Source: Lampris incognitus (lineage: Eukaryota; Chordata; Actinopteri; Lampriformes; Lampridae). From it: a stretch of 64,000 nucleotides of DNA. Below are positions 26,036 through 34,959 of the stretch, piece by piece. The position numbers and the translations under genes are program-made. The first letter of the stretch is position 1; every line of letters begins with the position of its first letter. A model generated the notes under the pieces. It ran no database searches, had not been told where the DNA came from, and saw only the letters and a list, made by a program, of their open reading frames with translations. The stretch covers positions 84,798,172 through 84,862,171 of the forward strand of contig NC_079212.1 in assembly GCF_029633865.1 (NCBI RefSeq). Reading direction: 5' to 3'.

Positions 26036-26772
26036 ATTCATGGGCAACAACACAACACAGCAGAGTGCCACATAAGCTTATCATTTCAGTATCGGCAAAA
26101 TAAGATAATTTTAAAAACTGAGATTAAGATATGTGATTATTGTGCAGTCCTAATCCTAGTCTCCTGTCTAATATAGGTCATTTTGTTGATAGTTAAAACC
26201 ATTGCTGTTTAGTTGTAGTAGCATCGAACATATTAATGGGTAACCAAGATCCTAATCTGGACTAGAAGCACGTGGAGCGTGGAGTAGATCTGCTAGTGTT
26301 TCTGCCCCTGCAGTGGTAGTACCAGAGTGCAGAAAGACAGAAGGGAAGAGTGAGCTTTGTGTGCACCAGTACAGTTTTAGAATTATTTGTTTTTGGTGTT
26401 TATCTTTCAAAGCTGGCAAATAAATAGACATTCGGATGAAAGCAAGTGTTTCTAGCGTTGAAGCCTAGTTACATAGATGATAAGTCTGGGCTCCTCATTT
26501 ACCTCAAACTAAGGGCGGATCTTGTGGGGTCACCTGTTGCCCACATGCATGGAACAGCCTGACTCTATTAACCGTCTGTGGCTTATGTCTTTTTAAAGAA
26601 CTTTTCACGGACAGACCGACTCCTGAGGCATCGACGGTTGTGCCAGGGTCGCGGCGTCGCCAAGGTGGAGAACCAGCCGTGCTGTGAACCACGCACATAC
26701 TCCCAGGAGCCCCCTCCTGCCCCCCCGACCTGGAGTCCTTTGCATCCTCCTCCAGGTCGGCTGGCTGTCTGA
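1..26772 (+). CDS. znf740: znf740-like poly-C2H2 zinc-finger gene (5' partial), 17 coding exons in window
   Basis: Spliced reading of the exons listed separately gives 541 codons plus stop in the window. The order is a basic N-terminal segment, finger 1 ([19 protein letters not shown]), twelve near-identical fingers of the type [17 protein letters not shown], finger 14 ([13 protein letters not shown]), finger 15 (QCERCQQ / [14 protein letters not shown], a C2HC finger split by an intron), and a Pro-rich tail ending GRLAV. The first finger, the last two and the short tail match the layout of ZNF740, a nuclear DNA-binding protein of the ZNF148/ZNF281-related group that I know with three fingers in mammals. 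All junctions have AG acceptors and GT donors and the frame stays open throughout. The N-terminal exon(s) with the start codon lie upstream of the window. What is odd is the multiplication of one finger exon to twelve. The family call is strong; whether this is the a or b fish paralogue is not decidable here. Confidence 0.9.
174..906. mobile_element. non-autonomous hAT-type transposon in znf740 intron
   Basis: The ends are inverted repeats: TAGGGCTGTGACGATAA at the left, and TTACCGTCACAGCCCTA at the right, which is its complement with one mismatch. Eight-base flanks GCAGCAAC (166-173) and GCAGGAAC (907-914) differ at one base, as expected for a hAT target-site duplication. There is no transposase; the short open frames inside are not gene-like. 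Confidence 0.75.
1398..1544 (+). CDS. znf740: znf740 exon, basic linker before the fingers
   Basis: 147 nt in phase 0 at both ends, coding [20 protein letters not shown], then a Lys/Arg-rich stretch ([18 protein letters not shown]) ending GRGGK. Acceptor cattag, donor gtcagt. It is likely the nuclear-localising, DNA-proximal basic segment of the ZNF740 family. No finger is encoded here. Confidence 0.85.
2182..2302 (+). CDS. znf740: znf740 exon, zinc finger 1
   Basis: 121 nt, entering in phase 0 and leaving in phase 1. It codes a Ser-rich lead-in, then finger 1, C-x2-C-x12-H-x3-H with helix RSGYHLKR, ending HTG. Acceptor ttctcag, donor gtatgt. This finger differs from the multiplied ones (helix RSGYHLK instead of QRYHLAR), so it was not part of the expansion. 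Confidence 0.92.
2561..2644 (+). CDS. znf740: znf740 exon, zinc finger 2 (expanded type)
   Basis: An 84-nt, phase 1-1 exon coding [22 protein letters not shown] then HSLIHT. It is the only repeat-type exon apart from 19457 with the linker GEKP instead of GVKP, so it is probably close to the ancestral copy. Donor gtatgcgtcc. Confidence 0.93.
3452..3535 (+). CDS. znf740: znf740 exon, zinc finger 3 (expanded type)
   Basis: 84 nt, phase 1-1, linker GVKP, finger [17 protein letters not shown]. Acceptor tgtgtgcatag and donor gtatgcgtccatttacc are nearly the same as those of the exon at 18941. Confidence 0.95.
3536..7054 (+). other. znf740 intron, no recognised element
   Basis: 3.5 kb of AT-rich intron with short homopolymer runs (poly-T at about 3779 and 6428; poly-G at about 5444 and 6909). 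I see no extra finger exon and no clear transposon ends. A stretch near 6590-6760 weakly resembles the tail of a LINE reverse-transcriptase frame but is too decayed to call. Confidence 0.5.
7055..7138 (+). CDS. znf740: znf740 exon, zinc finger 4 (expanded type)
   Basis: 84 nt, phase 1-1, GVKP linker, [17 protein letters not shown]. First copy with Ala at helix position 5 (HLAR) instead of Glu (HLER). Donor gtatgcgtccgctcacc keeps the shared intronic edge. Confidence 0.95.
7652..8100 (+). repeat. tRNA-derived SINE, family A, copy 1
   Basis: Pol III-like A box (tagcgtagcgg) and B box (GGTTCGAATCC) near the left end, a body ending gggggaaaaaagg, and an A-rich tail. It is flanked by TGTGAGGAGG (7642-7651) and TGTGACGAGG (8101-8110), a target duplication with one mismatch. 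Two more copies are in the window (19938 and, reversed, 32297). Confidence 0.85.
8491..8574 (+). CDS. znf740: znf740 exon, zinc finger 5 (expanded type)
   Basis: 84 nt, phase 1-1, [21 protein letters not shown]. Donor gtacgg; the intronic edge downstream has drifted from the consensus. Confidence 0.95.
9125..9208 (+). CDS. znf740: znf740 exon, zinc finger 6 (expanded type)
   Basis: 84 nt, phase 1-1, [21 protein letters not shown]. Acceptor tgctctgtgtgtgcag, donor gtatgtgtc. The intron before it is only 550 nt. Confidence 0.95.
9601..9684 (+). CDS. znf740: znf740 exon, zinc finger 7 (expanded type)
   Basis: 84 nt, phase 1-1, [21 protein letters not shown]. Only 392 nt after the previous finger exon, one of the tightest spacings in the array. 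Donor gtatgc. Confidence 0.95.
10665..10748 (+). CDS. znf740: znf740 exon, zinc finger 8 (variant helix)
   Basis: 84 nt, phase 1-1, [21 protein letters not shown]. Helix position 3 is Gln (CAA) where every other repeat-type finger has His (CAC or CAT); the zinc ligands are intact. This is the only base-contact change at position 3 in the array. Confidence 0.95.
11191..11805. mobile_element. TTAA-flanked MITE (piggyBac-like), copy 1
   Basis: A roughly 610-bp element between two TTAA sites. The ends are imperfect inverted repeats (CACTGGACCGTCTTGGATT against the complement of AATCCCGGTCGTTCTAATG). Its interior is found again, reversed, at about 40735-40915 and 41540-42190. There is no transposase, so it is a non-autonomous element. 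TTAA targets are used by piggyBac and Kolobok elements; the superfamily is inferred. Confidence 0.6.
11806..13150 (+). other. znf740 intron, no recognised element
   Basis: AT-rich intron sequence with scattered T runs. I see no further finger exon, repeat end or RNA gene. Confidence 0.5.
13151..13234 (+). CDS. znf740: znf740 exon, zinc finger 9 (DK/MG subtype)
   Basis: 84 nt, phase 1-1, [21 protein letters not shown], ending HMG instead of HTG. It shares both the Lys (CDK) and the Met (HMG) with the exon at 14061. Confidence 0.95.
13578..13661 (+). CDS. znf740: znf740 exon, zinc finger 10 (expanded type)
   Basis: 84 nt, phase 1-1, GVKP written GTGTGAAACC as in the next two exons, [17 protein letters not shown]. 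It is preceded by a T22 run and acceptor catttag. Donor gtatgggtcc. Confidence 0.95.
14061..14144 (+). CDS. znf740: znf740 exon, zinc finger 11 (DK/MG subtype)
   Basis: 84 nt, phase 1-1, [21 protein letters not shown], ending HMG. Closest in protein to finger 9. Donor gtatgcaccc, followed by the shared ttacccat edge. Confidence 0.95.
14616..14699 (+). CDS. znf740: znf740 exon, zinc finger 12 (expanded type)
   Basis: 84 nt, phase 1-1, [22 protein letters not shown]. The only copy with Val before the helix and, with 19457, one of two with Phe in the PFAC linker. Donor gtatgcgccc. Confidence 0.95.
14872..15249. mobile_element. 370-bp TTAA-flanked MITE
   Basis: TTAA at 14872-14875 and 15246-15249 encloses ends AGGTCCCATGAAA and its near-complement TTTTATGGGACCT. 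No coding capacity. The short ends and TTAA site suggest a piggyBac- or Kolobok-derived MITE. Confidence 0.65.
15450..16795 (+). pseudogene. RTE/Rex3-like LINE, broken reverse-transcriptase fragment
   Basis: Several frames together read as the C-terminal two thirds of a non-LTR reverse transcriptase. They include [34 protein letters not shown], the catalytic box as LLFSDDVF (Ser where Ala is usual), [26 protein letters not shown], and a tail like [21 protein letters not shown]. Frameshifts and stops separate these blocks; the longest open piece (15676-16260) keeps the catalytic box. The 3' end is gatgatgagatgagatgag, in keeping with RTE elements that end in short tandem repeats. It is dead and inserted in a znf740 intron in the sense direction. 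Confidence 0.8.
16800..18940 (+). other. znf740 intron, no recognised element
   Basis: 2.1 kb of AT-rich intron. There are short local duplications (for example taagatagagctgcgtagatg, twice near 17670-17710; aggaaatctgaattc, twice near 17945-17965) but no gene or transposon ends that I can support. Confidence 0.5.
18941..19024 (+). CDS. znf740: znf740 exon, zinc finger 13 (variant helix)
   Basis: 84 nt, phase 1-1, [21 protein letters not shown]. Helix position 2 is Asn (AAC) instead of Tyr (TAC). Its flanking intron bases match those of the exon at 3452. Confidence 0.95.
19457..19575 (+). CDS. znf740: znf740 exon, zinc finger 14 and first half of finger 15
   Basis: 119 nt, phase 1 in, phase 0 out. 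It codes [20 protein letters not shown], then [20 protein letters not shown]. This is the conserved ZNF740 C-terminal arrangement: a complete finger, then the two Cys of the last finger. Acceptor ttctag, donor gtatgt. Confidence 0.95.
19938..20370 (+). repeat. tRNA-derived SINE, family A, copy 2
   Basis: Same body as the 7652 copy. It is bounded by a perfect 14-base target duplication, AAAAAGGTGATTGA, at 19924-19937 and 20371-20384. The B-box region carries a short duplication. It sits in the last znf740 intron. Confidence 0.9.
21888..22254 (-). repeat. tRNA-derived SINE, family B (reverse orientation)
   Basis: Read on the minus strand, the right end gives CACGGTGGTGTAGCGGTCTA (A box) and GGTTCGCACC (B box); the left end is a pyrimidine run (the A-rich tail reversed). 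The body differs from family A. The target duplication was not resolved. Confidence 0.65.
23241..24125 (+). mobile_element. nested 885-bp hAT transposon derivative
   Basis: The ends are CGGGTTTTCAAAGTGT and the complement CAGGGGTTTTCAAAGTGT, typical of hAT elements. Perfect 8-base target duplications CTCTAAAA lie at 23233-23240 and 24126-24133. Inside are a BED-finger open frame (23416-23775) and an AT-rich minisatellite of gatgtttaaaa-type units (about 23770-23950). Too short to carry a transposase. Confidence 0.88.
23416..23775 (+). pseudogene. truncated BED-finger N-terminus of a ZBED5/Buster-like hAT transposase
   Basis: 119 codons. Residues about 11-65 form a BED-type finger: KFGFSWIG aromatic lead, CVIC Cys pair, then HIDTKH His pair (C-x2-C ... 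H-x4-H). It continues into the coiled KELRSQKK region and ends at RIAKAGKPH, a point where relatives go on into the catalytic region. Here the frame ends three residues later because the rest of the element is deleted. It could still make a small DNA-binding peptide, but nothing shows that it is expressed as one. It lies in the last znf740 intron in the sense direction. Confidence 0.75.
25440..25794 (+). repeat. tRNA-derived SINE, family C, copy 1
   Basis: A box tggttagcgc and B box GGTTCGAACC, then the widely shared segment around gtggagtttgcatgttctcc, ending in tacggggatcaataaagtat as LINE 3' ends do. Flanks GTGACTTTG (25431-25439) and GTCACTTTG (25795-25803) are a target duplication with one mismatch. 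Confidence 0.8.
25979..26034. repeat. (CA)n microsatellite
   Basis: About 28 uninterrupted AC dinucleotides in the last znf740 intron. The long open frames across it are repeat artefacts. Confidence 0.98.
26599..26772 (+). CDS. znf740: znf740 last coding exon, second half of finger 15 and Pro-rich tail
   Basis: Starts after acceptor tttttaaag with [17 protein letters not shown], completing the C2HC finger begun 7 kb upstream. The tail is rich in Pro ([17 protein letters not shown]) and ends GRLAV before a TGA. Finger 15 has the ZNF740/ZNF148-type helix SRTDRLLRH. Confidence 0.93.
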   Translation, partial: NFSRTDRLLRHRRLCQGRGVAKVENQPCCEPRTYSQEPPPAPPTWSPLHPPPGRLAV

Positions 26773-29700
26773 CATTCCACCTTAAAATCACCTGCAACAT
26801 GGCCAGAGATAGCCTGGATGAGCCACAGGGTCTTCTTCTCAAATCTGTGCTCAGTGGTGTCACACACTGGTACAGGGTGATCTTGCAGCTCCAGTCTTGG
26901 GATAACTAACACAGAGGGACATTTGTGTTTTAGTTTTGTTGTCTTCTTACTGTATTGTTTATTTTTTTCTCCTTTTTCTTTTTAAAGAACAAGACTTTTC
27001 CGGGATAAACAGTGGTCCTGTTTTGTACTTAATCTATTTGATTTTTGCTAAATGTTTTTATTGTTGTTCAGATATATCTGCTTTTTTGGTGGTACTTTGG
27101 GAAAGGGCAGTTGGTAATGTTCATCCCGACAACTTGGTTAAAAAAAGAATTGGATTTTACGTGTGGTTGTACATAGCGTAAAGGAAAAGAACCTCCTGTT
27201 ACTTCAGAATGAGTACACCAGTTGTGAACATGTCTGGAGCAGATATTGCTTTTCAGGTCCGAGGTTTAGTGTTGGGCGTGGTGGAAGCAAGCTGACCATG
27301 ACATCTAGACACCCCATGTACGTGTTGACCTTCAGGTCATTCACAGATCAGCTCTTAGCTGGAGGTCCTTGCTTGTGTTGTATCATCTCTCAGATGTGCG
27401 TCGCTGGGGAGAAAAGCGTCTGCTAAATGAAACTGTAACATCGGAGACTGGAGAGCAATATCTGGTCTTGGTCAGATCTGAAGGACGTATTCATGGGCAG
27501 ACACACAAACTACAGGTTTTATTTCGTAGGTATGTAAGCAGTAAAGTTTCTGTCACTATATATTACATCCGAGGACACTCGACCTGATGATGATGATGAT
27601 GATGATGATATTGATATTGTAGTGGTCTAAAATTTTCTGTTGGAAAATTGCCCTAAAGGAAGTGCATTTTAGCAGGGGGCTGAAATGCCGTTCCACGCCA
27701 CTTGAATGCAAAACAGCATCAACTTGAGGACGCAACATGATGTCATTTGTGAAAAGGAGAAAAAAAGTAACGTCAAACGGCACTACACAACAGTAAAAAC
27801 ACAACTTCCAAAAGTGAGTGACATGAGTACAATGCACGGTTGACTCTAACTTTACTCTGGGTCAAGGGCGAAGAGTCAGGGTCACGGGAGTGTCCCCGCA
27901 GTGTTTGTCACCGTGTTGTGTGTCTTGTGTGATGTGCTGATGACTCAGGAAATGGCACAAAGTCCACCCCACCCCCCCACCCTGACCCAGACAGAGCTAG
28001 GCTATGAAACTCAGAAACCGTGTATGTACAGAGATCTGAAGTACCACAGCCAGGTCCTTGTCTCTCCTGAACTCCCCTTTGTCCATAGCTCTTGGTTGTA
28101 AAGTTGCGCAGGTTGGCCGCTTCAGCACATCCCATTACATTGTCTGTACAGTCTCACGTCATGGGATTAGTGGGGTATATGAAACTCTTGTGGCCTTAGT
28201 GTGCTTATGTTATTTCTTAATTCATTTGCCTTTTTATTTACTAATTGTTTATTATCGTGGGTCAGAGATATTTACTAAGATGAGACACAGCCTTTTATCA
28301 TCGAGGTGTTTCCCCCTACAGTAGTCACCCCAGTAGAATGTTGATTGCTTCAATGGCACTAAAACAGACTAAAAAGTCCCCGCAGTTGGGGAATTTGTTT
28401 TATTATATTGAATATTTTGGGTTATTGTTACCGATTTTTATCATAACCGTTCTATAATCATTCAGGAGCCGCGGGAGTTTGACAGTTCCTTGTGAAAAGT
28501 CAGTCATGCTAACTTGTCTCCCGCCGCGCCGCGTGGACGGCCGCAGGTTGTAGCAGAGTCAACGTTTGCTTGGCTCTGCTACACACTAACCATTGCCTTT
28601 CTTATCCAGATACTATGTGGTTGGTGTGTATAATGGATGTCTATTATGTTATCAGGCTTAACCTTAAATAAGTGCAGACAAACAAATAATCATTGTAGTG
28701 CTACATGATATTGTATTGAACGACTTCCTTTTACGTGAGATGAACCTAGACCACACCGTGTCGGAGTCTGGTGGGCAGGGCTGTGTGGGAGTAAATCAGC
28801 TGAGGAGACCCCTTCTGTTGCCCATCCAACTTCTCAGACGTGATCCTTCTGTTCTCGTGAGGTTCATGTATACACTGTAAACTACAGGACGGGTGGGCTG
28901 ATAAACACTCAGCCAGGTCTCCCTCCCCATTGAGGTGTTAGTTGATCCTAGGCTTTGACTCATCTACATTTTTGGATTTTGGCCTCGCGTGTCGAAAAGA
29001 GTTTCTGAGTTTGTTTGCGTAGATGTGTCGGCTCAGTAGTGCCGCGCCCTCAGCTCATACCGGCCACTGGCTGTTGGCCGTTGCAGACTTGCAAACTTTG
29101 GTCAGAGGTGAGAGAGCGCCAGCGACTGTGGCTGGCAGGGAATGGAGGGTGGTTTCAGGTGGTCATGGTGAGGTTTTAAGTTCTAGCACTGTACGTGTGT
29201 CCAATGTGGAGATATTTAAATGTGAGCTGCCAGACTAACGTTGGTTTTACAGATTCATTCGTAGAGCATTGCAAGGTTGTTGGTTGCGATGGCTCAGCAG
29301 TAAACCCTTGGTTCTCTTGTTGAGTGGTTTATGTTGGGAAGTGGGATCGCATTGGGCCATAACATTAACATGTCATGAAGATGAGTGACCGCTGCCTTGT
29401 ACGGCTTTCTGATGTCAGGTTATCGATCGTGTTCACTGAAACCTGACGAGCATACCGCCAGTCAGGCTTGGAGGGTTAGAGATCTCCTGTTGGGCTCACT
29501 GTAGTTGATGGAGCTGAGCGACTGAACGGGCCAGTGAAGGGTCGGGTTTGATAAACGTCACCGTCATCCTGGCAAACCCGATCGTACCGCTGCAGAAGGG
29601 ACATGGCCCGCTAGCAGGGTGATAGCAGAGCGGCTAACTTCACCTGTCAAATCCCCAACAGTTTTTTACTTTGACTTTTCATTGTTTAAATGCAATAGAA

Positions 29701-30530
29701 TCCTGTGTCTGATCATTTGTTTATAAAACTGAGATTTAATTTTTCAGACGAAGGATTGGGTTGTCTGAGAAGTTCTCCATCACATTCTGATGATTGTTTC
29801 AAGGACCTTTTTTATTCTGATAAAATTGTAAACACTGGAGTGAAAGGAAAAAAAGAAGAAAAGACAAAAAAAGATACGGATATTTTTCCTTCAAACTGTA
29901 CTAGATTTTAGGTTTTAGACAGAGCCTATTTCTCCTCAACTTGCCAGAGAAGATGGACAGAACAATTTGGATCAGTACAGTTGAGAGCCCAGTATGTTCA
30001 ATAATTTTGATATTAGAGGCAGTAGTACCGCAATAAAATTGTTTTTCGTTATACAAAGTCCCTGGTATTCGTAGTGAATTATATTGATAATGGTCTTAGA
30101 TAAGCAGCAGCATAACAGTAGCTATCACAGATTAGTTGTTTTCTTTATTAGTCTTGCATGCCGAGTTATGGTCCTCAGTTAAGATAGGATCTTGATATTG
30201 ATTATTTTGTGTAGGCAAAAATGAGTGCATAAAAAATGACTTCCTAAACGATGTTACATTGATTATTGTAAAGATGGGCTGACTAATATGTACCCTTGTG
30301 ATCCAACTAGTTTCAACTGTATGACTTGAGAGGAGAGGCTTCTTACTATTATGCTGAAATAAAATAATTTGTAAAAGATGTTATTCATGGGTGTGTTTAT
30401 TTGACCAGCTCATCATCGTCGTCATTGCTCGCCTTCCAGCTGGTCATTGGCGTGATGACGGATGTACAGATGGACGATGTTTGAGCACCATTTTATACTT
30501 CCTGTCAGTGATTTTGGGGAATAATACTTT
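26773..30530. other. 3' flank of znf740 and intergenic sequence, no gene recognised
   Basis: It should contain the znf740 3' UTR, but I could not fix a poly(A) site. Near 27400-27430 there is gtcgctggggagaaaagcgtctgctaaatga, a motif common at the ends of fish repeats. A (GAT)n run lies at 27585-27610. GC is higher around 28490-28560 and 29000-29160. No open frame here looks like a known protein. Confidence 0.45.
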
Positions 30531-30533
30531 CCA

Positions 30534-30835
30534 TTGCTCGGAGTAGAGCCGCTGCTCCTTCACATCGAAAGGAGCCAGTTGAGGTGGTTGGGGCATCTGA
30601 TTAGGATGCCTCCTGGGCACTTTCCTTTGCAGGTTTACCAGGCACGGCCAACTGGGAGGAGACCCCGGGGTAGACCCAGAACTCGCTGGAGGGACTACAT
30701 GTCCAGTCTGACCTGGGAACACCTTGGGATCCCCCAGGAGGAGCTAGAGGGTGTTGCTGGGGAGAGGGGCGTCTGGAGTGCTCTGCTTAACTTGCTGCCA
30801 CCGTGACCCGACCCCGGAGAAGTGGCTGACGATGA
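30534..30835 (+). pseudogene. RTE/Rex3-like LINE, C-terminal fragment
   Basis: Reads GVEPLLLHIERSQLRWLGHL, then RPTGRRPRGRPRTRWRDYMS and QEELEGVAGERGVWSALL, ending in ctgacgatgaa. Same family as the 15450-16795 copy but only the last 90 residues; strongly 5'-truncated. Confidence 0.8.
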
Positions 30836-31916
30836 ATTAACTGGCTAATTAACTAATTAATTAATTACTTAATACTTTCCACTGCGGAGTTTCTTTACTT
30901 TGTTGGTTTTCTGTTTTTGTCTCGGGTCTTGCCTGTATGAAAAAAACATTTTTTTTTGTTTTTTGGAAACAAAATATTCAGTCCCTGATTGAAACTGCGT
31001 GCTCGCCTGCCTTTGCTTGTGTCTTCTTGAAGCCAGAAGGAAAGGCTGCATCTGCACACTGGGTTTCCAGCTCAGGAGCATCTGCAGCATTTTGACTGAC
31101 ATGGTCTTCATCAGGCAGCTGCCGATGTGGAAGAAATACAGGGTGTGAAAGAGATGGCTTCACATTAATGGTGCACATCATATATTAGCCTTGTGTGTGT
31201 GTGTGTGTGTGTACATATTTATCATTTTTGGATCTTTATTTTTCCTCTATGAGCACATGTATTGTTCAGCAGTGGCCTTAAGGTTAGAGGACCAGACGTG
31301 TGCTGGCTCGACCACTGGACCAGCAGGGATCGTCAACCACATCTAACTGATTGATGCTTAACGATGCTGTCACCTGCCTCACTGCTGAAGTGCCCTTGAC
31401 CAGGACACTTAACCTCCAACTGCTCCAGTGGAGCTGCTCAGTGGCCTTCAGTAGCAAACTTTGGGCAATTTCCAGATGTGAATCTGTAATTGATGGAATG
31501 TGAAGCGGTGCATTGCTGAAAAAGGGCGTCTGTGCTCAGCGAACCTACCCCGGGTAAGTGAAAAGAAAATGAGAGAACTTGTTTAGGTCGGCTCCTGAAT
31601 CAATACCTCACCACCCCCTTTCTCCTCTGTCCCAAGCACCTATACACTTCCTGTTCTGCCCAACACTCCCTCCTCAGAGCCACCTCTCCCCTGCATCTGT
31701 CCACCCTTCCCTACCACCCATCCCTTCTTCTCAACGGGGGGGTCGTGGTGAGGGAGACGAGGGTCCAGGCAGGAGAGACTGCAGTGATCCTTCACCCCCA
31801 CACACACTGATTCACACCAGTGATCTCTGAAGACCACTATATCCATGCTAGAACTTAACTATTTTGTGTTTTTGTCGGTCCACGTTGGTGTTTACACGTT
31901 ATCAACAGCATGCAGA

Positions 31917-32014
31917 AACCCTAACTCCGAACCCTAACCCCTAACCACCTCACCCTAACCCTAACCCCGAGCCCTAACCCCGAACCCTAACCACCTCACC
32001 TTAACCCTAACCCC
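31917..32014. repeat. degenerate interstitial telomere-like repeats
   Basis: About 100 bases of CCCTAA units mixed with ccccgaa and cacctca variants, an imperfect C-strand telomere pattern. It is not terminal. Confidence 0.8.
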
Positions 32015-32296
32015 GGTAAACCACATGACTTTTTAATAGTAGACTTAGAGAAGGGTATCAGAATGGAAATGCGTGTCTCAGTGGTTTATATGGCTTTCTT
32101 TGATCATGTGTGCTGTTGCTGTATACCCTGCCTTCCCTTGCAGTTTTATGTTTTCTGCCTCCCTCCTTATCTCACTCACTAATACCTTTCTTTAACACTT
32201 CTCAAGATTTTCTTGTACTCAAGTTCAGAGTCTCTGATGGGGAACTTTTTTATGGATGGAGGAAAGCTGTGAGGACAAAGGAAGAGTGCAAAACCC

Positions 32297-32704
32297 CGTT
32301 TTTTTTATTAACCCCTTTCTCTCCCCAGTATCCAGCCAGCTACCCCACTCTTGCGAGCCGTCCCGGTCTCTGCTCCACCCCCTCTGCCGATCCGGGGAGG
32401 GCTGTAGACTGCCACGTCTCTTCCGATACATGTGGAGTCGCCAGCTGCTTCTTTTCACCTGACAGTGAGGAGTTTCACCAGGGGGACGTAGCGCGTGGGG
32501 GATCACGCTATTCCTCCCCAGTCAGCGCTGCTGCCCCAGTTCCTCCTCCCCCCTGAACAGGTTCCCCGACCGACCAGAGGAGGCGCTATTGCAGCAACCA
32601 GGACACATACCCACCCGCAGACACGTGTCTGTAGGGAGGCCCGACAAAGCCGGAAGTAACACAGGGATTCGAACCGTAGACTACTACGATACCGGGACAC
32701 ACCT
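32297..32704 (-). repeat. tRNA-derived SINE, family A, copy 3 (reverse)
   Basis: Complement of the family A body. The B box appears as GGATTCGAACC complement near 32663-32673, and a T run at the left end is the reversed tail. Short flanks with tgcaaa on both sides may be the target duplication. Confidence 0.8.
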
Positions 32705-32979
32705 GCAAATAGCAGCCCTATTGGAGGCCACAGTGGGGTTTTTAAAACAGTAAAATGCTGTCCAGTCGATTCTACTGGCCAGGAGTCTCAAGCGAAAGTG
32801 AGGTGAAGGTCAGTGAATGTGATCAGGGCCAAAGGAAAACCACTTGTGGTGGATGCTAAACTGGAAAGCTATTGCAACTATTCCCCAATCCTCTGTGAAT
32901 AGTACACATGGCCACTGTAACTTTAGTTAATGGTCACCCCATATTTGTATATGAAACTGGTCATTGGTTTGGGTCATTA

Positions 32980-34809
32980 TGCCACTGTATTGTTTATAAG
33001 GGTGGGGGTACCTGCAGTCACTGTATTGTTTATAAGGTTGGGGGGTACCTGCAGTCACTGTATTGTTTATAAGGGTGGGGGTCCTTGCAGTACTGTATTG
33101 TGTATAAGTGTGGGGTACCTGCAGTACTGTATTGTGTATAAGAGTGGGGGTACCTGCAGTCACTGTATTGTTTATAAGGATGGGGGTCCTTGCAGTACTG
33201 TATTGTGTATAAGGGTGGGGTACCTGCAGTACTGTATTGTGTATGAGGGTGGGGGTCCCTGCAGTACTCTATTGTGTATAAGGGTGGGGTACCTGCAGTA
33301 CTGTATTCTGTATAAGGGTGGGGTACCTGCAGTACTGTATTGTGTATAAGGGTGGGGGTACCTGCAGTACTGTGTTGTGTAAAAGGGTGGGGGTCCCTGC
33401 AGTACTGTATTGTTTATAAGGGTGGGGTACCTGCAGTACTGTATTGTGTATAAGGGTGGGGTACCTGCAGTACTGTATTGTGTATAAGGGTGGGGTACCT
33501 GCAGTCACTGTATTGTTTATAAGGGCGGGGACACCTGCAGTCACTGTATTGTTTATAAGGGTGGGACACCTGCAGTCACTGTATTGTTTATAAGGGTGGG
33601 GACACCTTCAGTCACTGTATTGTTTATAAGGGTGGGGACACCTGCAGTCACTGTATTGTTTATAAGGGTGGGGACACCTTCAGTCACTGTATTGTTTATA
33701 AGGGTGGGGACACCTGCAGTCACTGTATTGTTTATAAGGGTGGGGACACCTGCAATCACTGTATTGTTTATGAGGGTGGGGGTACCTGCAGTACTGTATT
33801 GTGTATAAAGGTGGGGGTCCTTGCAGTACTGTATTGTGTATAAGGGTGGTGTACCTGCAGTACTGTATTGTGTATAAGGGTGGGGGTCCTTGCAGTACTG
33901 TATTGTGTATAAGGGTGGTGTACCTGCAGTACTGTATTGTGTATAAGGGTGGGGGTCCCTGCAGTACTGTATTGTGTATAAGGGTGGGGTACCTGCAGTC
34001 ACTGTATTGTTTATAAGGGCGGGGACACCTGCAGTCACTGTATTGTTTATAAGGGTGGGACACCTGCAGTCACTGTATTGTTTATAAGGGTGGGGACACC
34101 TTCAGTCACTGTATTGTTTATAAGGGTGGGGACACCTGCAGTCACTGTATTGTTTATAAGGGTGGGGACACCTTCAGTCACTGTATTGTTTATAAGGGTG
34201 GGGACACCTGCAGTCACTGTATTGTTTATAAGGGTGGGGACACCTGCAATCACTGTATTGTTTATGAGGGTGGGGGTACCTGCAGTACTGTATTGTGTAT
34301 AAGGGTGGGGGTCCTTGCAGTACTGTATTGTGTATAAGGGTGGTGTACCTGCAGTACTGTATTGTGTATAAGGGTGGGGGTCCTTGCAGTACTGTATTGT
34401 GTATAAGGGTGGTGTACCTGCAGTACTGTATTGTGTATAAGGGTGGGGGTCCCTGCAGTACTGTATTGTGTATAAGGGTGGGGTACCTGCAGTACTGTGT
34501 TGTGTACAAGGGTGGTGGTCCCTGCAGTACTGTATTGTTTATAAGGGTAGGGTACCTGCAGTACTGTATTGTGTATAAGGGTGGGGTACCTGCAGTACTG
34601 TATTGTGTATAAGGGTGGGGTACCTGCAGTACTGTGTTGTGTATAAGGGTGGGGGTCCCTGCAGTACTGTATTGTGTATAAGGGTGGGGGTCCCTGCAGT
34701 CACTGTATTGTTAATAAGGGTGGGGACACCTCCAGTCACTGTATTGTTTATAAGGGTGGGGACACCTTCAGACACTGTATTGTGTATAAGGGTGGGGGTC
34801 CCTGCAGTC
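32980..34809. repeat. 34-36-bp minisatellite with a 494-bp duplicated block
   Basis: About fifty copies of units like cagtactgtattgtgtataa + gggtggggtacctg (34 bp) and cagtcactgtattgtttata + agggtggggacacctg (36 bp). A block from about 33521 recurs 494 bases later (34015 onward) almost unchanged. The open frames across it (up to 161 codons) follow from unit length and are not genes. Confidence 0.95.
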
Positions 34810-34959
34810 AGGTGGGGGTGTAGAGGTCAGTTAGGTGATGGTGACAGGTGTGTGTCAGTGAAGGTGGTGTCCGGATGAGCTGGTTCCACCACCTTGTGTG
34901 ATTGTGCAGGAGTCAGGCTGTGTTGTGTGTCACCGTGCTCATCACACAACACAACAAAT

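Noticed and set aside
25840..26176. Frames through the CA repeat
   Set aside because: Pure dinucleotide translation (VCVCVC / HTHTHT).
32930..34878. Open frames of 70-161 codons and a CRISPR-like look (regular 34-36-base repeats)
   Set aside because: Units are directly adjacent with no unique spacers, drift gradually, and the host is a vertebrate. It is a minisatellite; the frames follow from unit length.
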